Below, piece by piece: positions 48,801 to 62,097 of a stretch of DNA of 64,000 nt. The notes under the pieces are model-generated. The model saw nothing but the letters and a program-made list of their open reading frames with translations, had not been told where the DNA came from and made no database searches. Made by a program: the position numbers and the translations under genes. Source of the DNA: Antedon mediterranea (taxonomy: Eukaryota; Echinodermata; Crinoidea; Comatulida; Antedonidae); assembly GCF_964355755.1 (NCBI RefSeq), contig NC_092676.1:9034288-9098287 (forward strand). The letters run 5' to 3'. Position 1 is the stretch's first letter, and the number at the start of each line of letters is the position of its first letter.

Positions 48801-51542
48801 TGGTAGTGATATGACATCATCATATCCATATATGGGCACATCACATTTTTTTACATAAAAGTTGATAGTGTAGACAGAGCTTTAGGCAATACTTTGTGGT
48901 TCAACAAAATGTGAATAAATATCATTTACGATGGAAATTATGCCTGTAGTATTTTATGGGCTATTTCATGACACCTTCTAGAACTAATAATTTCAGGTAT
49001 AATGCCTAATTCTGTCCAGCACAACAAGATTTATACAAGAGTCATAGACACCATTCCAGTGAACTATATCGTGATTCGATTCGGAAAATATGGATATAAA
49101 TATAAAAGCCACGTAAAATGTTAAGATACCTGCTGTTATCCGAGAATTTAATGACGTTGTTATCATTGCTGGTAGCTTGCGTTGACATCACCATCTTGAA
49201 TAAAGAATGATCTTTTTCTTCTCCATCGATTACCATCTTACCCTTAAAAAACCAATGACGACTATGCTCACTAGAAAGAAGACAGAAAGCAAGAAAAAAC
49301 CATTTGTAGGAATATTTTCAGGAATTTCTAAATACAGTAATGAAAGCTGAGAAATGTTGCATAGATGAAAAGAATTTAAGTAAAGAATGGTCTATGTCTT
49401 AGGATTATCCATGGTTACAAATACTATTTTACTTTATTTTAGGCTAGAAGGCAAATAGACAATGCCACAATTGTTTTTCACCTGTTTTTTTTTTCAGGTA
49501 TATATTGAGGCAGATGGTATCTTTGTTCTTTTTGACTGTTTTACTTCATTTACTTTATTTTTACCTCATTTTGATTTAGCTATTTAGCATATTCTATTTA
49601 TATCTCTATCCAATCACTGATAAACTCACAGCATTGCAATACTGTATTTTCAATAATTTAGGTTTGTATTAAAATTAAATAAAGATATTACTTTTAAAAG
49701 ACAGTAAAGAATGTAAATAAATATTCATGACCATCATTCACAGATGGTAAAACTTCATGCGACTAAAACTAAAGTGCTTTGTACCTGTTAGACTGAGCCA
49801 AGTCAAAGAGTTCAACACTTGTTGGATTCCGTTTAACCTTTTCAATAAACATGTTGGTGTAAAAGTCTATGTCCCACGTATCAAAGGCAAGTCCTGCAGT
49901 AAAGAATAATACAAAATGTTTATAATGCAATATTAATAATAGAAATCTTCATAAACCATTTATTGGTCATGATAAGCTTTGGTTTATAAATTCAATAACA
50001 ATGAATTCTTAAATGAACAATGTATCCACAGACCGATTAAATAATTACTGTACAGTAATATTAACTGGTTACTAGAACACACTTAAAAGAATATGAAATC
50101 ATGTTGGATGTTAAGCTAAATGTAATGTTAAAGACCTATTCCCTACAATTTTTGCCTTGTCTTTTCTGTTTTATGGTAAATTATGATAAAAAGAATGAAA
50201 CAATACACATGCACAATGCATGTTATGATTTATAGAAAGTCTCTAAATGATTAGAATCAACTAATTTTTTAAATTTTTAACAGTTTTAAAGACGAAAAAG
50301 TTATCGCATACATATTTATTTTTACATTAAATGTAGTTTGTGACCTATAATTAGATCTAAAAACGTAGGAAATGGGACTTTAATCATAATATAATGATAT
50401 ACAGTATCAACACAAAGTTACCTATATTAATTTTAAAGTTAAGTTAATAATAGAAAAAACTGAAATAGAATTAAAAAACACAGGAGTTTAACACAGTTCA
50501 AAGTTCATCTATACTTGGGGAACATGATTGAGAGTACTACAATCACCTAATTCTTTGTTTGCCTTTTCCAGAGCAACTTTCCCTTCACCTATAACATCAA
50601 TTTCAAAGACTTCTTCTGGTTTAGCTTTAATTTCAAAGCTGCTGATTGGTTCGTGGTAGCGACATTCCGTCATACGATCGTGAAGTACGGCTACCAGTAG
50701 ATTCTCTTCCTCGGGGCTGATAGACGCAGCAATGCCATGATCGTCGGCTACGTTTATAAGATAGCAAATAGAACGCTCAATACGAGTCACATGGTTGATT
50801 CCAGCTGATTGGCAGATTGAGACGGCATTTGTTGACCAGGCCGTAGAGAATTTCAACCTGTGTGTATAAAAATTAAACTTATTATATCATATACAGTAGA
50901 TAGTGTAATGTAATGTCCATGATATTAAATATACAGTCAACATATTCTGCCATGCATGTTTATGCCCACCTTTCTTAATTTATGCCTATTACCTTGTTGA
51001 ACAACAAAAATTATGACTTTTACTTTTTCAGATATTACCTACCGAATAACAAAACATACAGTATTATTTATTAATACTTATTCTCAACTGAAACCGACAC
51101 TAATACTGTACGACTAGAAAAGAAGGGTATTTTGTTAATTAAAAAACATTTTCTGACCTAGGCCCAATTTCAATCAGAAGTCCATCAGGTTCTTGATCAT
51201 CTTCAACTATGATTGACTTGGTCAGCAGGCTAAATTCTTCAAAAGGGGTACCTAAGATCCATTGTATTTTCTTCTGTTCTTCACCACTGAGGCAATCTAT
51301 GAAAATAATACACAGTTTAATTGACATTTTCAAAATAATATTAGTTTGGCAAAACAATTTATTAAAATTTAAATTAGAAAGGAAGAGTACCTACCTCCGT
51401 TTACTTCCACATTAAAACAAATTTCCGTTTTTAAATCTTGCAATTTAGAATTTTCCAACTGCTTTGCTAATTTCTTCCACAAAACATTTGAAGCCCCTGG
51501 GAGTAATGCCGGACTTTTATAAAACCGAGTAATGATAGTCAT
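42852..51542 (-). CDS. PFAS: Phosphoribosylformylglycinamidine synthase copy 3, 21 exons, open but with suspect substitutions
   Basis: Exons 5' to 3' on the minus strand: 51542-51395, 51296-51158, 50857-50547, 49893-49785, 49270-49130, 48729-48476, 48130-47870, 47686-47456, 47290-47067, 46721-46590, 46337-46206, 46116-45717, 45569-45486, 45375-45220, 44958-44845, 44717-44566, 44454-44232, 44113-43907, 43761-43603, 43438-43283, 43174-42852. About 1351 codons, open throughout, with the exon 2 Cys codon and the exon 15 acceptor intact, unlike copy 1. Exon 3 carries three changes the other copies lack: LNFST to LKFST, ERSIRY to ERSICY, and EEEKLL to EEENLL. The Asn of LNFST is conserved in animal PFAS as I recall it. 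Exon 12 lacks the same four residues as copy 1, with a different junction sequence. The glutaminase motifs GVCNGCQL and MPHPE are present. It could be functional, impaired or early in decay. Confidence 0.88.
45000..45152. mobile_element. MITE in PFAS intron 14, unit 3
   Basis: Same element and position as 3651-3803, with the same inverted ends. Confidence 0.65.
46459..46529 (-). repeat. tRNA-like sequence in PFAS intron 10, unit 3
   Basis: Same sequence and site as 5110-5180, with the GTAGGATGT version. Confidence 0.55.
46935..47018 (-). repeat. Second tRNA-like sequence in PFAS intron 9, unit 3
   Basis: Same as 5584-5670. One substitution (ACAAACC for ACAACCC) weakens the B-box-like motif. 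Confidence 0.4.
48778..48883. mobile_element. MITE in PFAS intron 5, unit 3
   Basis: Same element as 7439-7544. Its left end is altered to AAAGCTCCTACTGTCC, so the inverted repeat is weaker here. Confidence 0.6.
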
Positions 51543-51651
51543 ATTCTTTAAAAAAATAAATTATTAAATATTAGATCTATATTATTTTATATATTATTAT
51601 TTATTATTATTGATGTTTACACTAAAAAAGTATAACTATAAAGTATATGAC

Positions 51652-52228
51652 TTATAATAATAATAATAAGCTTTATTTAATCACGGATACTTAACTTCAA
51701 CTGAAAGTTGTTTTTCAGTAAGACCGTGTTTAAAGGAAAACACCAACAAAAATAAATGTAAAAAGACCTTAATTACTATCAAAAGAGATAAAAAAAAAAA
51801 AACCAATTACAATGAAATAAAATGAAACAAGGGTACACTTACTAACTATAAAATTAAATAATACACTACAGTACATTTAAATAAAGCTACATGAAATTAG
51901 CAGTTAACAGTTTCTTAAAAAGAGAGACACTGTTCACATTTTTAATATCTTCATTTAGCTCATTCCTAACCTTGGCACCTCTATATGATAAGCTACGTTT
52001 TTGGTTTTGGTACTATTAAATTTGGCTTAGTTCTAATATTATAGTAATTGTTTTTGATATTGAATTTATTTTTATTAAATATGGAGGTGCAAGGTTGTTC
52101 ATAATCTTAAACATAACAAAAGCTTCATTTACATATAATATTTCATCTAAGTTCATCCAATTTAGACTTTGTAGAGCTTGAGTACTAGAGTGATCTGTAA
52201 TTCGCGTAGCTTCAGAGTCGATGTGGCA
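51652..52228 (-). mobile_element. Non-LTR retrotransposon 3' end, unit 3
   Basis: Same insertion as 10303-10880, without the duplication seen in unit 2. Its TAA run is shorter. Confidence 0.72.
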
Positions 52229-54905
52229 AGGTTAGATGGTGGTTGTTGTACGGTATCACCAAGCACATCAAACGTGTTACTTGAGATTGTGCTAATGCCA
52301 TTTTGTTTACAGTATAGATTAGGTTTAGATACAAACTTTTTGGGTATTGCTAAACTGCGCAAACACTGCGCAAACAACAACAAAAGCTGCGCAAACCTCC
52401 TTCAAAACAATTATTATTGATTAGAACACAACTAGAACTATATAGGGAGACAATTTATGGGAAAAAGAATTTAAAATTCCTTTAAGTTTGCCTTTTTTTG
52501 GGTGAAAAACTTCAATTTTTGGGAAAATTACTGATTTAACAGCGCAAAGAACAAAAAAAGCTGCGCAAACCTCTTTCAAAACAATTAATATTGATAGAAC
52601 ACAACTAGAACTATATAGTGAGACAATTTATGGGGAAAAAAATTGAAATTCCTTTAAGTTTGCCTTTTTTTGGGTGAAAAACTTCAATTTTTGGGAAAAT
52701 TACTGATTTCACAGCGCAAACAACAAAAAAAGCTGCGCAAACCTCCTTTAAATCAATTAATATTGATTAGATAACAACTAGAACTATATAGGGAGACAAT
52801 TTATAGGAAAACAAATTTGAATTTCCTTTGAGTTTGCCTTTTTTTGGGTGAAAAACTTCAATTTTTGGGAAAATTACCGATTTCACAGCGCAAACCCCCA
52901 AAAAAGCTGCGCAAACCTCCTTCAAAACAATTAATATTTATAGAACACAACTAGAACTATATAAGGAGACAATTTATGGGGAAAAAATTTGAAATTCCTT
53001 TAAGTTTGCCTTTTTTTGGGTGAAAAACTTCAATTTTTGGGAAAATTACTGATTTCACAGCACAATTTGCCTTTTTTTGGGTTAAAAACTATTAATGTTA
53101 AGTAAACTTAAAGGAATTTCAAATTTGTCTTCCCATAAATTGTCTCCCTATATAGTTTAGTTGTTATCTATCAATATTAATTGATTTAAAGGAGGTTTGC
53201 GTAGCTTTTTTTGTTGTTTGCGCTGTGAAATCAATAATTTTCCCAAAAATTGAAGTTTTTCACCCAAAAAAAAGAAAACTTAAAGGAGTTTCAAATTTGT
53301 TTTCCCATAAATTGTCTCCTTATATAGTTCTAGTTGTTATCTAATCAATATTAATTGATTTAAAGGAGGTTTGCGCAGCTTTTTTTTTTGGTTTGCGCTG
53401 TGAAATCAGTAATTTTCCCAAAAATTGAAGTTTTTTACCCAAAAAAAGGCAAACTTAAAGGAATTTTAAATTTTTTCCCCATAAATTGTCTCCCTATATA
53501 GGTCTAGTTGTGTTTTAATCAATATTAATTGATTTAAAGGAGGTTTGCGCAGCTTTTTTTGGAGGTTTGCGCTGTGAAATCAGTAATTTTCCCAAAAATT
53601 GAAGTTTTTACCCAAAAAAAGGCAAACTTAAAGGAATTTTAAATTTTTTCCCCATAAATTGTCTCCCTATATAGGTCTAGTTGTGTTTTAATCAATATTA
53701 ATTGATTTAAAGGAGGTTTGCGCAGCTTTTTTTGGAGGTTTGCGCTGTGAAATCAGTAATTTTCCCAAAAATTGAAGTTTTTCACCCAAAAAAAAGAAAA
53801 CTTAAAGGAATTTCAAATTTGTTTTCCCATAAATTGTCTCCTTATATAGTTCTAGTTGTTATCTAATCAATATTAATTGATTTAAAGGAGGTTTGCGCAG
53901 CTTTTTTTTTAGGTTTGCGCTGTGAAATCAGTAATTTTCCCAAAAATTGAAGTTTTTTACCCAAAAAAAGGCAAACTTAAAGGAATTTTAAATTTTTTCC
54001 CCATAAATTGTCTCCCTATATAGGTCTAGTTGTGTTTTAATTAATATTAATTGATTTAAAGGAGGTTTGCGCAGCTTTTTTTGGAGGTTTGCTCTGTGAA
54101 ATCAGTAATTTTCCCAAAAATTGAAGTTTTTCACCCAAAAAAAGTCAAACTTAAAGGAATTTTATATTTTTTCCTCATAAATTGTCTCCCTATATAGGTC
54201 TAGTTGTGTTTTAATCAATATTAATTTTTTTTTTTTTTGCGCAGTGTTTGCGCAGTTTAGCAATACCCAACTTTTTAGGTAGTTCAAATTCAGGTTCACT
54301 TGCAATATTCTGTAAACTAAGAATTTGTTGCTCAAGAGACCAGTTTCTTTCACTCATTTCTTTAAAAGCTTTACTAAGGTGAACAAAATTTGAATGGATT
54401 TCTTGAATTAGTGTAGCTGTTGTTTTAATTCAGAAACTTTCTCATCAGTTTGCTTTATTTTCAGCTTTAGTGATGGGATATGGTCCCATTATTTAGGTGT
54501 TTGAGTTGAACAATCAATTGCTTTCACAAACTCAGAGGATTTACAATTCTGACTGTATTCGTTGAGTGTTATTTCTTCAATTAACGGCGCTGTTCCAATA
54601 TTTAGCTCGTCTTTTTTTATTTCCTTTCATAATCATAGCTTAATTTTCTGAATAGATATCAGGAGTCGATGTTTCAAATGCAAGCCTATCAAAATGACTT
54701 CTAAGTTCATCATATGCAAAGCCATAAAAGCTAGAGTTTGTTATATCTAGAATGCTTGGAGCTTTTATATGACCATAGCTAGGCCACTAGTTTTCCATTG
54801 TTAGCTTTATTTGAAATTGGGCGGAAAAAGCTTGTGTACTTACTTGAACAATAGAAAGCTGGTGCATCAATTGTTCTTGCTTGAGCCTAAGATCCTCAAC
54901 ATGAA
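52229..54905 (-). pseudogene. Degenerate coding-like sequence split by a transposon, unit 3
   Basis: Same path as unit 1, interrupted by the element at 52342-54268. The 100-codon open stretch is broken here by a 7-bp deletion near 54655 (CAATATT missing) and by TGG to TAG in the NQWPSYG motif near 54788. Confidence 0.38.
52342..54268. mobile_element. hAT-like element with arms of unequal length, unit 3
   Basis: Flanked by AACTTTTT at 52334-52341 and 54269-54276. The terminal inverted repeat extends to about 33 bp here, since both ends include an extra ACTGCGCAAA. The left arm has about four units, the right arm about six. The junction is near 53065-53100. The right arm contains a larger duplicated block: 53250-53590 resembles 53780-54110. 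Confidence 0.75.
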
Positions 54906-55987
54906 AAAACACTTAATATCCTGCTTATAATATTGACTTTGACAATAAAAATTACATCTCCATGTTGAGAAAACAACAGTTTAGACAATTTATCAGTCAC
55001 TAGCTGGTAGAAAGTTGAAAACTAATTTATAGAGAAGATTTTTCAATAGCTTTTTTCAAGAGCTTCTTGGCTTGGCTAAGACTGTCGAAACTGGTTTTAA
55101 TTAAAGATGTATTGTCCCTTTGACTAATTCCAAAAAAATAAAAAATAAAAGATTTCAAAAAAAGGTGGGTCATTTTGAAGTATCATAATAGTTATTAACT
55201 ATCACCAAAAATGTTTCGAAAAAAAAAAATTTTTAACTGAAATACAGACGTTTTTTTGTTAAAAAAATAACTTTGACTTCCAGTCAAAGTTTTCAATCAA
55301 AACATATCCCATAATGAAACGCGTTTGTTTGGCTACTCTGTATGCATAATCATAAAACTTCCTCATGATCTGTGTGAAAATACCTTCTTAACCGTGACGA
55401 GTTGTAAACAATCCTAATTTAGCATATGCATAATGCGTACTCATGGTTTGAAATCTTTGTTTACTTTCGCTCGTGACGATTTTCCAGATGAAATGTAATC
55501 AAACTAATTTACCTGTTAATTACGTAAACTTGTTGTTTTTGGCTCAAATTTTCGACTTAAAGTGAATAACTTTAATATTACTTTGATATGGCCACTTTAA
55601 ATTTAGAATATTTTGACCTTCATTTTTTTGTGTTTCAAGGGACAATACATCTTTAATTAATTTTATCCTAAAAAAGTACAAGATTGCCCATATATTATAG
55701 GCTATCTAGGACCAGGTTCTTTCTATAAATATATGCTAGGCTATATTTATATGTAACTCGGCGTTTACGTCAAAAAAACATGAGCCTGGTTTTTATTTAG
55801 TAGGCCTAGCCTAGTCGACAACATCATTCCCGCACTTCCATCGTTCATTTTATAAGTAGTCCGTTCTAAATAAAAGGGCCTACCCTAGGCCTAGCTAGCT
55901 AGGCTTACCTGCCCATTAGGCCTAGCCTAAATTGTAGTCATCAGAAAGAGCACTAATCAAAAAACAGATACACAACAAGTAATCAAT
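54525..55987. repeat. Single 896-bp segment with a transposon inside, unit 3
   Basis: The left end has first-copy features (GCGCTGTTCCAATATTTAGC) and the right part has last-copy features (AATTTATAGAGAAG, GACTGTCGAAAC), so it looks like a fusion of the outer copies. It is enlarged by the 548-bp element at 55105-55652. Confidence 0.85.
55105..55652. mobile_element. 548-bp nonautonomous DNA transposon with TTAA target duplication, unit 3 only
   Basis: It begins AGATGTATTGTCCCTTTGAC and ends TTTCAAGGGACAATACATCT, inverted repeats of about 18-20 bp with one indel. TTAA flanks both sides (55101-55104 and 55653-55656). The empty site is visible in unit 1 near 15287-15300 and in unit 2 near 34940. 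TTAA duplication is typical of piggyBac-type elements. There is no transposase frame. Confidence 0.82.
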
Positions 55988-58900
55988 GATATATCAATAA
56001 TTTAACACACAAACAGAAAATGAAACCAACTTACAGTATGTTTAGAACGGGGCTAAGCTTGCAAACAAATACTGTGTAGGCCTACTACTCTCTCCGCGAG
56101 CGTAAACATTATTTAATCCACATGTGTTCGGTCATAGAGAAAAGTTTACTTTCTATTGACTATGGTTCGGTACGGTCTGATGATTTTGAAGAGCGCCACC
56201 AATAATTTAGTAAGTGAGTCAAAAGGTTGATACGAAGAATTAATAATGTCATTGAATGATATAATAATTGCATAATAATAAAGTAATACTAATTATAATC
56301 GAATGAAGAAATGATACATTTATTCTATAATATCATTCGTAATAAAAAATATTTACACAATTACGATTATTGACTCATTTAAAATCATGAACGACGCGAG
56401 TTGCGAACCTTTCAATTGATTTGATTAAAAATGACTATAGGAGGCTCCAAATATCTACGAAATATGTTATCCGAGATACAGAACAAAGAATTTGTAAACC
56501 AATTGAATATTTTTAATGACAGTAAATATGAAAATGTGTGTGTTTATTGGAGTGTGCATATCCATTCAACAGTATCGACTGTAAACATCGTGAGGTGGTT
56601 TCCACATTCGTATGATCAAACGGTAGCCTACAGGGTATGATCAACTAGCGTTCGTGTTCCCACCTATAATCATCCATTCATAGAAGTACTGATGAAGATA
56701 TCAATCTGTGGCAACAATAGAATGGACCCGAGACCTGGCTATCTTCGACTTTAAAATAATAGAAAGTTTTGAAAAATTTGTTTCTAGAAATGTACGTTGT
56801 ATGATGTATAGGCCTATGTTTATTAAAAAATTGTTGTAGTTTTCTAAATTACATTGTACAAGTTGCGAAGAGAAAACTGTTATTTGATCGTAAGTTAACG
56901 TGTACATAAAGCAAAACTATCCATCCATAGGGTCATTTATCTTTTGCTAATTAATCTCCTCTTGCTTGATTGCACTCAAGCAACAATACTACAATTGTAA
57001 TAGCACAATGGAAGATTAAAAGATAAACTAAATCACACAGTACAGTCTAAATACTAAAACAACTAAAACAATTCAATACAAAACTTAATTTAAAGTATTA
57101 GATCAGGCATCAAGTCTGCCCAAAATAATGATAAAAGTATGCACATCACTCACCTAAAATAGAGAGCCAATATCCTCATTGAGTGCATGGAGGTATACCA
57201 CCATGTTGAGTGTAATAAAAATAACTTCAAAACTTTAAGTGTACAAACTGTACAACGTGTAAATATCACAATCTTCTTTAACTTGAATTGTACTTTAAAC
57301 TTAGTACTCTTTTAGTATACCGTATATAATATATATATATATGTCTTTCAGTACTTTCAAATAGGTTCTCGAACTCAACGTTGTTCGAAATGTAAAAGTA
57401 TATAAAGTTGAAATTTAATTAAAGTTGGAGTGTCCAGCACGTCCGATGGCAAGAGGCAAAGAGAAAGAAATCTCCCAAACATACCCTAATGTCATCCAAA
57501 ATTGTCAAACAAGGTTTACCCCTATTGGTCCATTCTTGTTACTAGGCAAAACTCAAGAGGGGTAAATTGACCGATTGGTCAATTCCCAAATTTAGGACCT
57601 CCCATTTAAATAGATAAACATGTAAGAAGATTAAAACAGAACAAAGAGAATTCTTAAAAGGATTAATTAACAAAATGATTAAAACATATGCAGTTCCAAG
57701 GAAAAGCAATATAATGCAAACATCTTAATGCTATATTGATAAACAATCTTGCCCACCCACTGCACCCAGCTGCATTACATTGTAGGTACATTGGAAAATA
57801 ATAACATGACAGGGTTACATCCTCCCCTAACTTAAATTGCTACCCCCGGGAGCAAAAACACAAAATATCAAACATTACAAGTAGAGTCACCAGTCAAAGT
57901 GGAAAAAAAAAGGATTAAAATCGTTTCTGTTTAATTTATCTTGGTGAACAGGAAGTGTGATATAAACTCATTCTGCCTGGACACAATTTCAGTAATATTC
58001 ACAATAACTTTTTCGTTATTAAGTTGATTGCTATAGTCTTGAATTTTTTGAAGAATTATTATAGATTTTTTTGCAACAAAATCTTTCCAGTAGTTCAAAA
58101 GTTATGATAAAATATCTAATTTTTCTGAGATATCCTTGTGGCTATTCTAATTATTACACATACCCCACTGCTCAAATGCATGTTGGCTATTCCAAACTTG
58201 CTGGCTAGTCTGAAGATAGTACAGTTGGTAGGGATTCTCATAGAGATATTTTCACTATAATATATCTATGGCATTCTCAATGTGTACACATAAGTAATTA
58301 AATAATTCCTTGCTGTTGGAAGTTTATTTTTAATATCAATAAAGTAAATAACAAAATAAAGAATTAGCTATAATTATAACACATTTAAAATGAATGCCTT
58401 TTATAATTAGTTACCTAAAGTAACTTTACTCCACTTTTTTTTACATATAATATAATAATTTATTTGGAAGCTACACTTTTGAAACAGTGGCACACTTCTT
58501 GAATGAAGGTGCATCCAGAGTAAGTAAAATAAATAAATATTATTTAACAATAGGCCTATTAGTACAAGAGTCAACTTATTTGACAAAAGAACGCATTTCA
58601 ATTAGTCAATTTACATGTTGAAAAATAATCAAAATATTCATTAAGTACCTAAATATAATTAATAATTAATTTCACTTTAATGTGTTTTTATTATTCTGTG
58701 CCTGCTAATTTTTTAGATAGACAATATAATGAACAAAGAACAGAATCCAATAAACATTAAAGGAAATGAACTAGGCCTACAGACCTATTGTTAATTGTAG
58801 ACTCCTATGAAAAGAAATTTGAAGAACAAAAGGCATAATGGGTGGAAACCATTATACAGAATATAATAGATGATATCAGTAATGTGTAAATGTACTGGTG

Positions 58901-59924
58901 GTGTAAAGAAAGGGTAAAACAAAAAGAGATATCTTTTGATTTGTTAAATCTAGGCCAGTAGGTAGGTAGGTCTGTTACCATGTTTGTTTAAAACAATCAG
59001 GACAGACGATGGACTCGGACAGCCAGGCCCATAAATAAAATAGGGAGAGGCTTAGGCCATTCCTAGACCTAACCGCAAAATAATCAATTAAACTCTTAAA
59101 AATCAATCTAACCCCAATAAACTGAACTTAAATAATCTTTTCTATATCAGTAAAATTGTGCGTGAACTATAGTCAAAACCCGCTAAAAACTGGGGCCTGT
59201 CGCGTTGGGCCCAATGTGTTGGTAGCAGGCTACTTATCCATGTGTGTATTATCGTTGACATTTTCGTTGGAGATTTTCAGTGTAGTTTTGAAAAGAAATG
59301 ATGTTAGTCTTATACTAATACTAAATTAATTAGATTATTTTACGGAAAATATATTTTTATTAAAATTATAATTTTAATCGCAGAAAATAGATTTTGGAGA
59401 GTATAATATAAATAAAAAGCCTGATTGATAACAAAATAATTGCATCACCTTTTATTTTAACCTTGTGAAATGCGATTGTGTTTTGAAACTATAGGGTGGG
59501 TGTTTTCCAATGTTATTTTTAGTGCGCATATTTTGCTCACCACCGGCATCTGTGCTTATTTTTGAAATACTTAATAATAGATAAAATACATTTTAATATA
59601 TAATAATATAAAATATATATTATATAATATAATTTTATTTATATGAATTTTATTGCGTATTTATTTTAAAATATGCAAATATGCCTCAATTATTAGTGAC
59701 AAAGGACAAGGAAGCCCGGGTCAAAAACATATTCACACGTCGTCCACGATAAACACATTTTAAATTTAAAACAAAACATAGTAATTATTGTAATTTTGAA
59801 TTGGTATAGGTCACATCTTTAAAATATAAGTTTCCTAATAATTATCTTCTAATGATCATGAATTATTATTAAAATAAAATATACATATGTCACATGTCGC
59901 CCTGCCAAACTAAACTTTATGAAA
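55988..59924. other. Long noncoding stretch, unit 3
   Basis: Equivalent of 15621-19590. Compared with units 1 and 2 it lacks about 30 bp near 57800 (AAAAGTAAAGG and following). The 69-codon ORF at 56431-56640 (+) is open and identical to that of unit 2. Confidence 0.45.
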
Positions 59925-60144
59925 GGAGCTTTGCGCTGCGTGTGTAAACTCTCCAGAGTCAGGAGAGTTAGCCTGCTAAACTTTACATTGGAAGAATAGG
60001 GATGGAGCTTTGCGTCCGCAAACTCTCTAGAGTCACGAGAGAGTTAGCCTGCTAAACTTTACATTGGGAGAATAGGAAATAGAGCTTTGCGTCCGTAAAC
60101 TCTCCGGAGTCACGAGAGAGAGTTAGCCTGCTAAACTTTACCGG
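59925..60144. repeat. Three tandem repeats of about 78 bp, unit 3
   Basis: Uninterrupted version of the repeats at 19591-19810, with minor substitutions (CTCTCTAGAGTC in the second). Confidence 0.7.
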
Positions 60145-60406
60145 AAGGCGATTGTTTCGCCTGAACGGTTTTCTATTCAAAGCATACAGGCAAGCATTGC
60201 ACTGGTAGGTGGGGGGAAGACAACAGATAGAACAGCATTCGTGTTCTAAGATCTTGGCTCTTTAAGGAAATTAAATATACTTTTCTAACTTTCAAAATAC
60301 GTTATATTTGATGGATTTTTACAAATCAAGGATAAATTTGTATGTTTTAAATACTTCTAAACACATTTATCTTGTTTAAAGTGATGAAATATGTTTCTGA
60401 AAAAAG

Positions 60407-61724
60407 TTAGGATATGCTGTAAAAACTTGTAGTAGGCCTACACATGTTATCAGGGATGGGTTCAACAGACTGTGAAAGTTCAGTAATAGTAGGTTCAACA
60501 ATAGGTTCAATAATAGGTTCAATATTAGGTTCAATAATAGGTTCAATAATAGGAGTATCATTAGGTAAATCAATAATGGGACTTGGAAGAATCTCGGTAT
60601 CTTCAAAACAAAGTTGAGAAACAGACACAGGCTCAGGGCAAGGTTGGAGGGATCATGGTGCGGAATCTAAACAAGATTGCGGGATGAGTAGAGGTTCAGA
60701 ACAAGATTGCGGGATGAGTAGAGGTTCAGCACAAGCCACAGGAGAATCAAGGATAGTGACAGAAAGTTTAGGACTGGGTACAGATGATACTGGGGAGTCA
60801 ACTACAGCTGGCTCTACATCTGTTGCAACTTCACTTGCTTCTTTAACATTACACTCACAAAAACTGGCGTGACTACAGACTCGATGCTCTCGTCAAAGGA
60901 CGCATTTACAGGACTACTATCAGTGGAAACATTTCCAGCACTAATATGAGATATATAGCAGGAGTAGTTTCATGGACAAATTCTTGGGCATCTACATTCA
61001 GCGGAAAATGGGGTGAAATGGAAGAAACTGTAAACGTTTCTACAGGGAGTGTGACTGAGAAGTCTAATGGGACTAGCATTGTAACCTCCTTCTCACTGGA
61101 TTCACCACTGTCATCATGCTCGCTCTCAGTGACATGAACTTTTGCCTTAGACCGCGTAATAGGGCGGTTTATCTTCTGTTTAGTAGGTTTTGCTGGTGGA
61201 TCTTCTTTGTTTAAATAGTCGATGGGCAGAAGTATGTTTCGATGTAGTGTTCGTAGGCCTACTCGACCACTATTTGATTCTGGCTTCACACGGAGTCCCA
61301 CTGGTCAGCGAGTTTGTGTTTACCCTGTAGTCCCAGATTTCGAATCAACACTCGATCACCTGGATGAAGATCATTGACTCGTACTTTCAAATCATGTCGA
61401 ACTTTGTTCTTGCGTGCTGACTTCGCTGCCTCTTCAGATGCCATTTGATAGGCAAGCGATAGTTGGTTTCTCAGATCGTTGACGTACTTTATGGGGTCAG
61501 CGTTACCAAATCCATCTGGGCTAATTCCAAACCGTAAGTCAACAGGAAGTCTCGTCCGAACATCAGAAAATAAGGTGAGAAACCTGTACTGTCATGCTTC
61601 ATACAGTTGTAAGCATGAACCAAAGCACTGATATAGCGACTCCAGCTTTCCTTCTTCTCGCCTTCGAGTGTATACCTAACATATTCATTAAAGTTCGATT
61701 AAAGCGTTCAGGTTGTGCTAGATT
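60407..61724 (-). mobile_element. Ty3/gypsy integrase C-terminus, degenerate, unit 3
   Basis: Same fragment. The 131-codon segment 61301-60906 is the longest open version of the tail. A 7-bp deletion near 61551 (GTCTCGTCCG where other units read GTCTCGCCTCTCGTCCG) breaks the integrase frame open in units 1 and 2. Confidence 0.85.
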
Positions 61725-61763
61725 AAACTCACTCACTCTCTTAACTATCTTTTAACTTCCCAG

Positions 61764-62097
61764 AGACGAGAAGTGTTTACACCTACTTGTTCATTCCTTG
61801 CAAGACATGCTTCCTGATGATGTCATCATCATGTCAACCCAATCACCTGTGTCCTCTGCAAGTAAAAACGCACTTGATGAACTAGAAAAGGAAATAACTA
61901 CAAAACTTAAAATTCTAACCGCTCACAAATTTGATGACAAAGTGGAAGAAGTGAAAGATGATAAAGAAAAAAAAACAAAATCTGTAGAAGAGTGGAGGAA
62001 AGAGTTTAGACAAGACAAGAATATTTCTTACAAAAAACGCTGCTTGCTTATTTTTATTGGTAAGGTCAAGTCTGGGGGGTCACTTCATCAAGCCTAG
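61764..62097 (+). CDS. Probable terminal exon of an unrecognised plus-strand gene, unit 4
   Basis: Encodes the same protein as the exon at 41327-41660, with the same acceptor and a synonymous change (CCTCTGCAAG for CCTCCGCAAG). Open from the acceptor to TAG. Family unknown. Confidence 0.42.
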
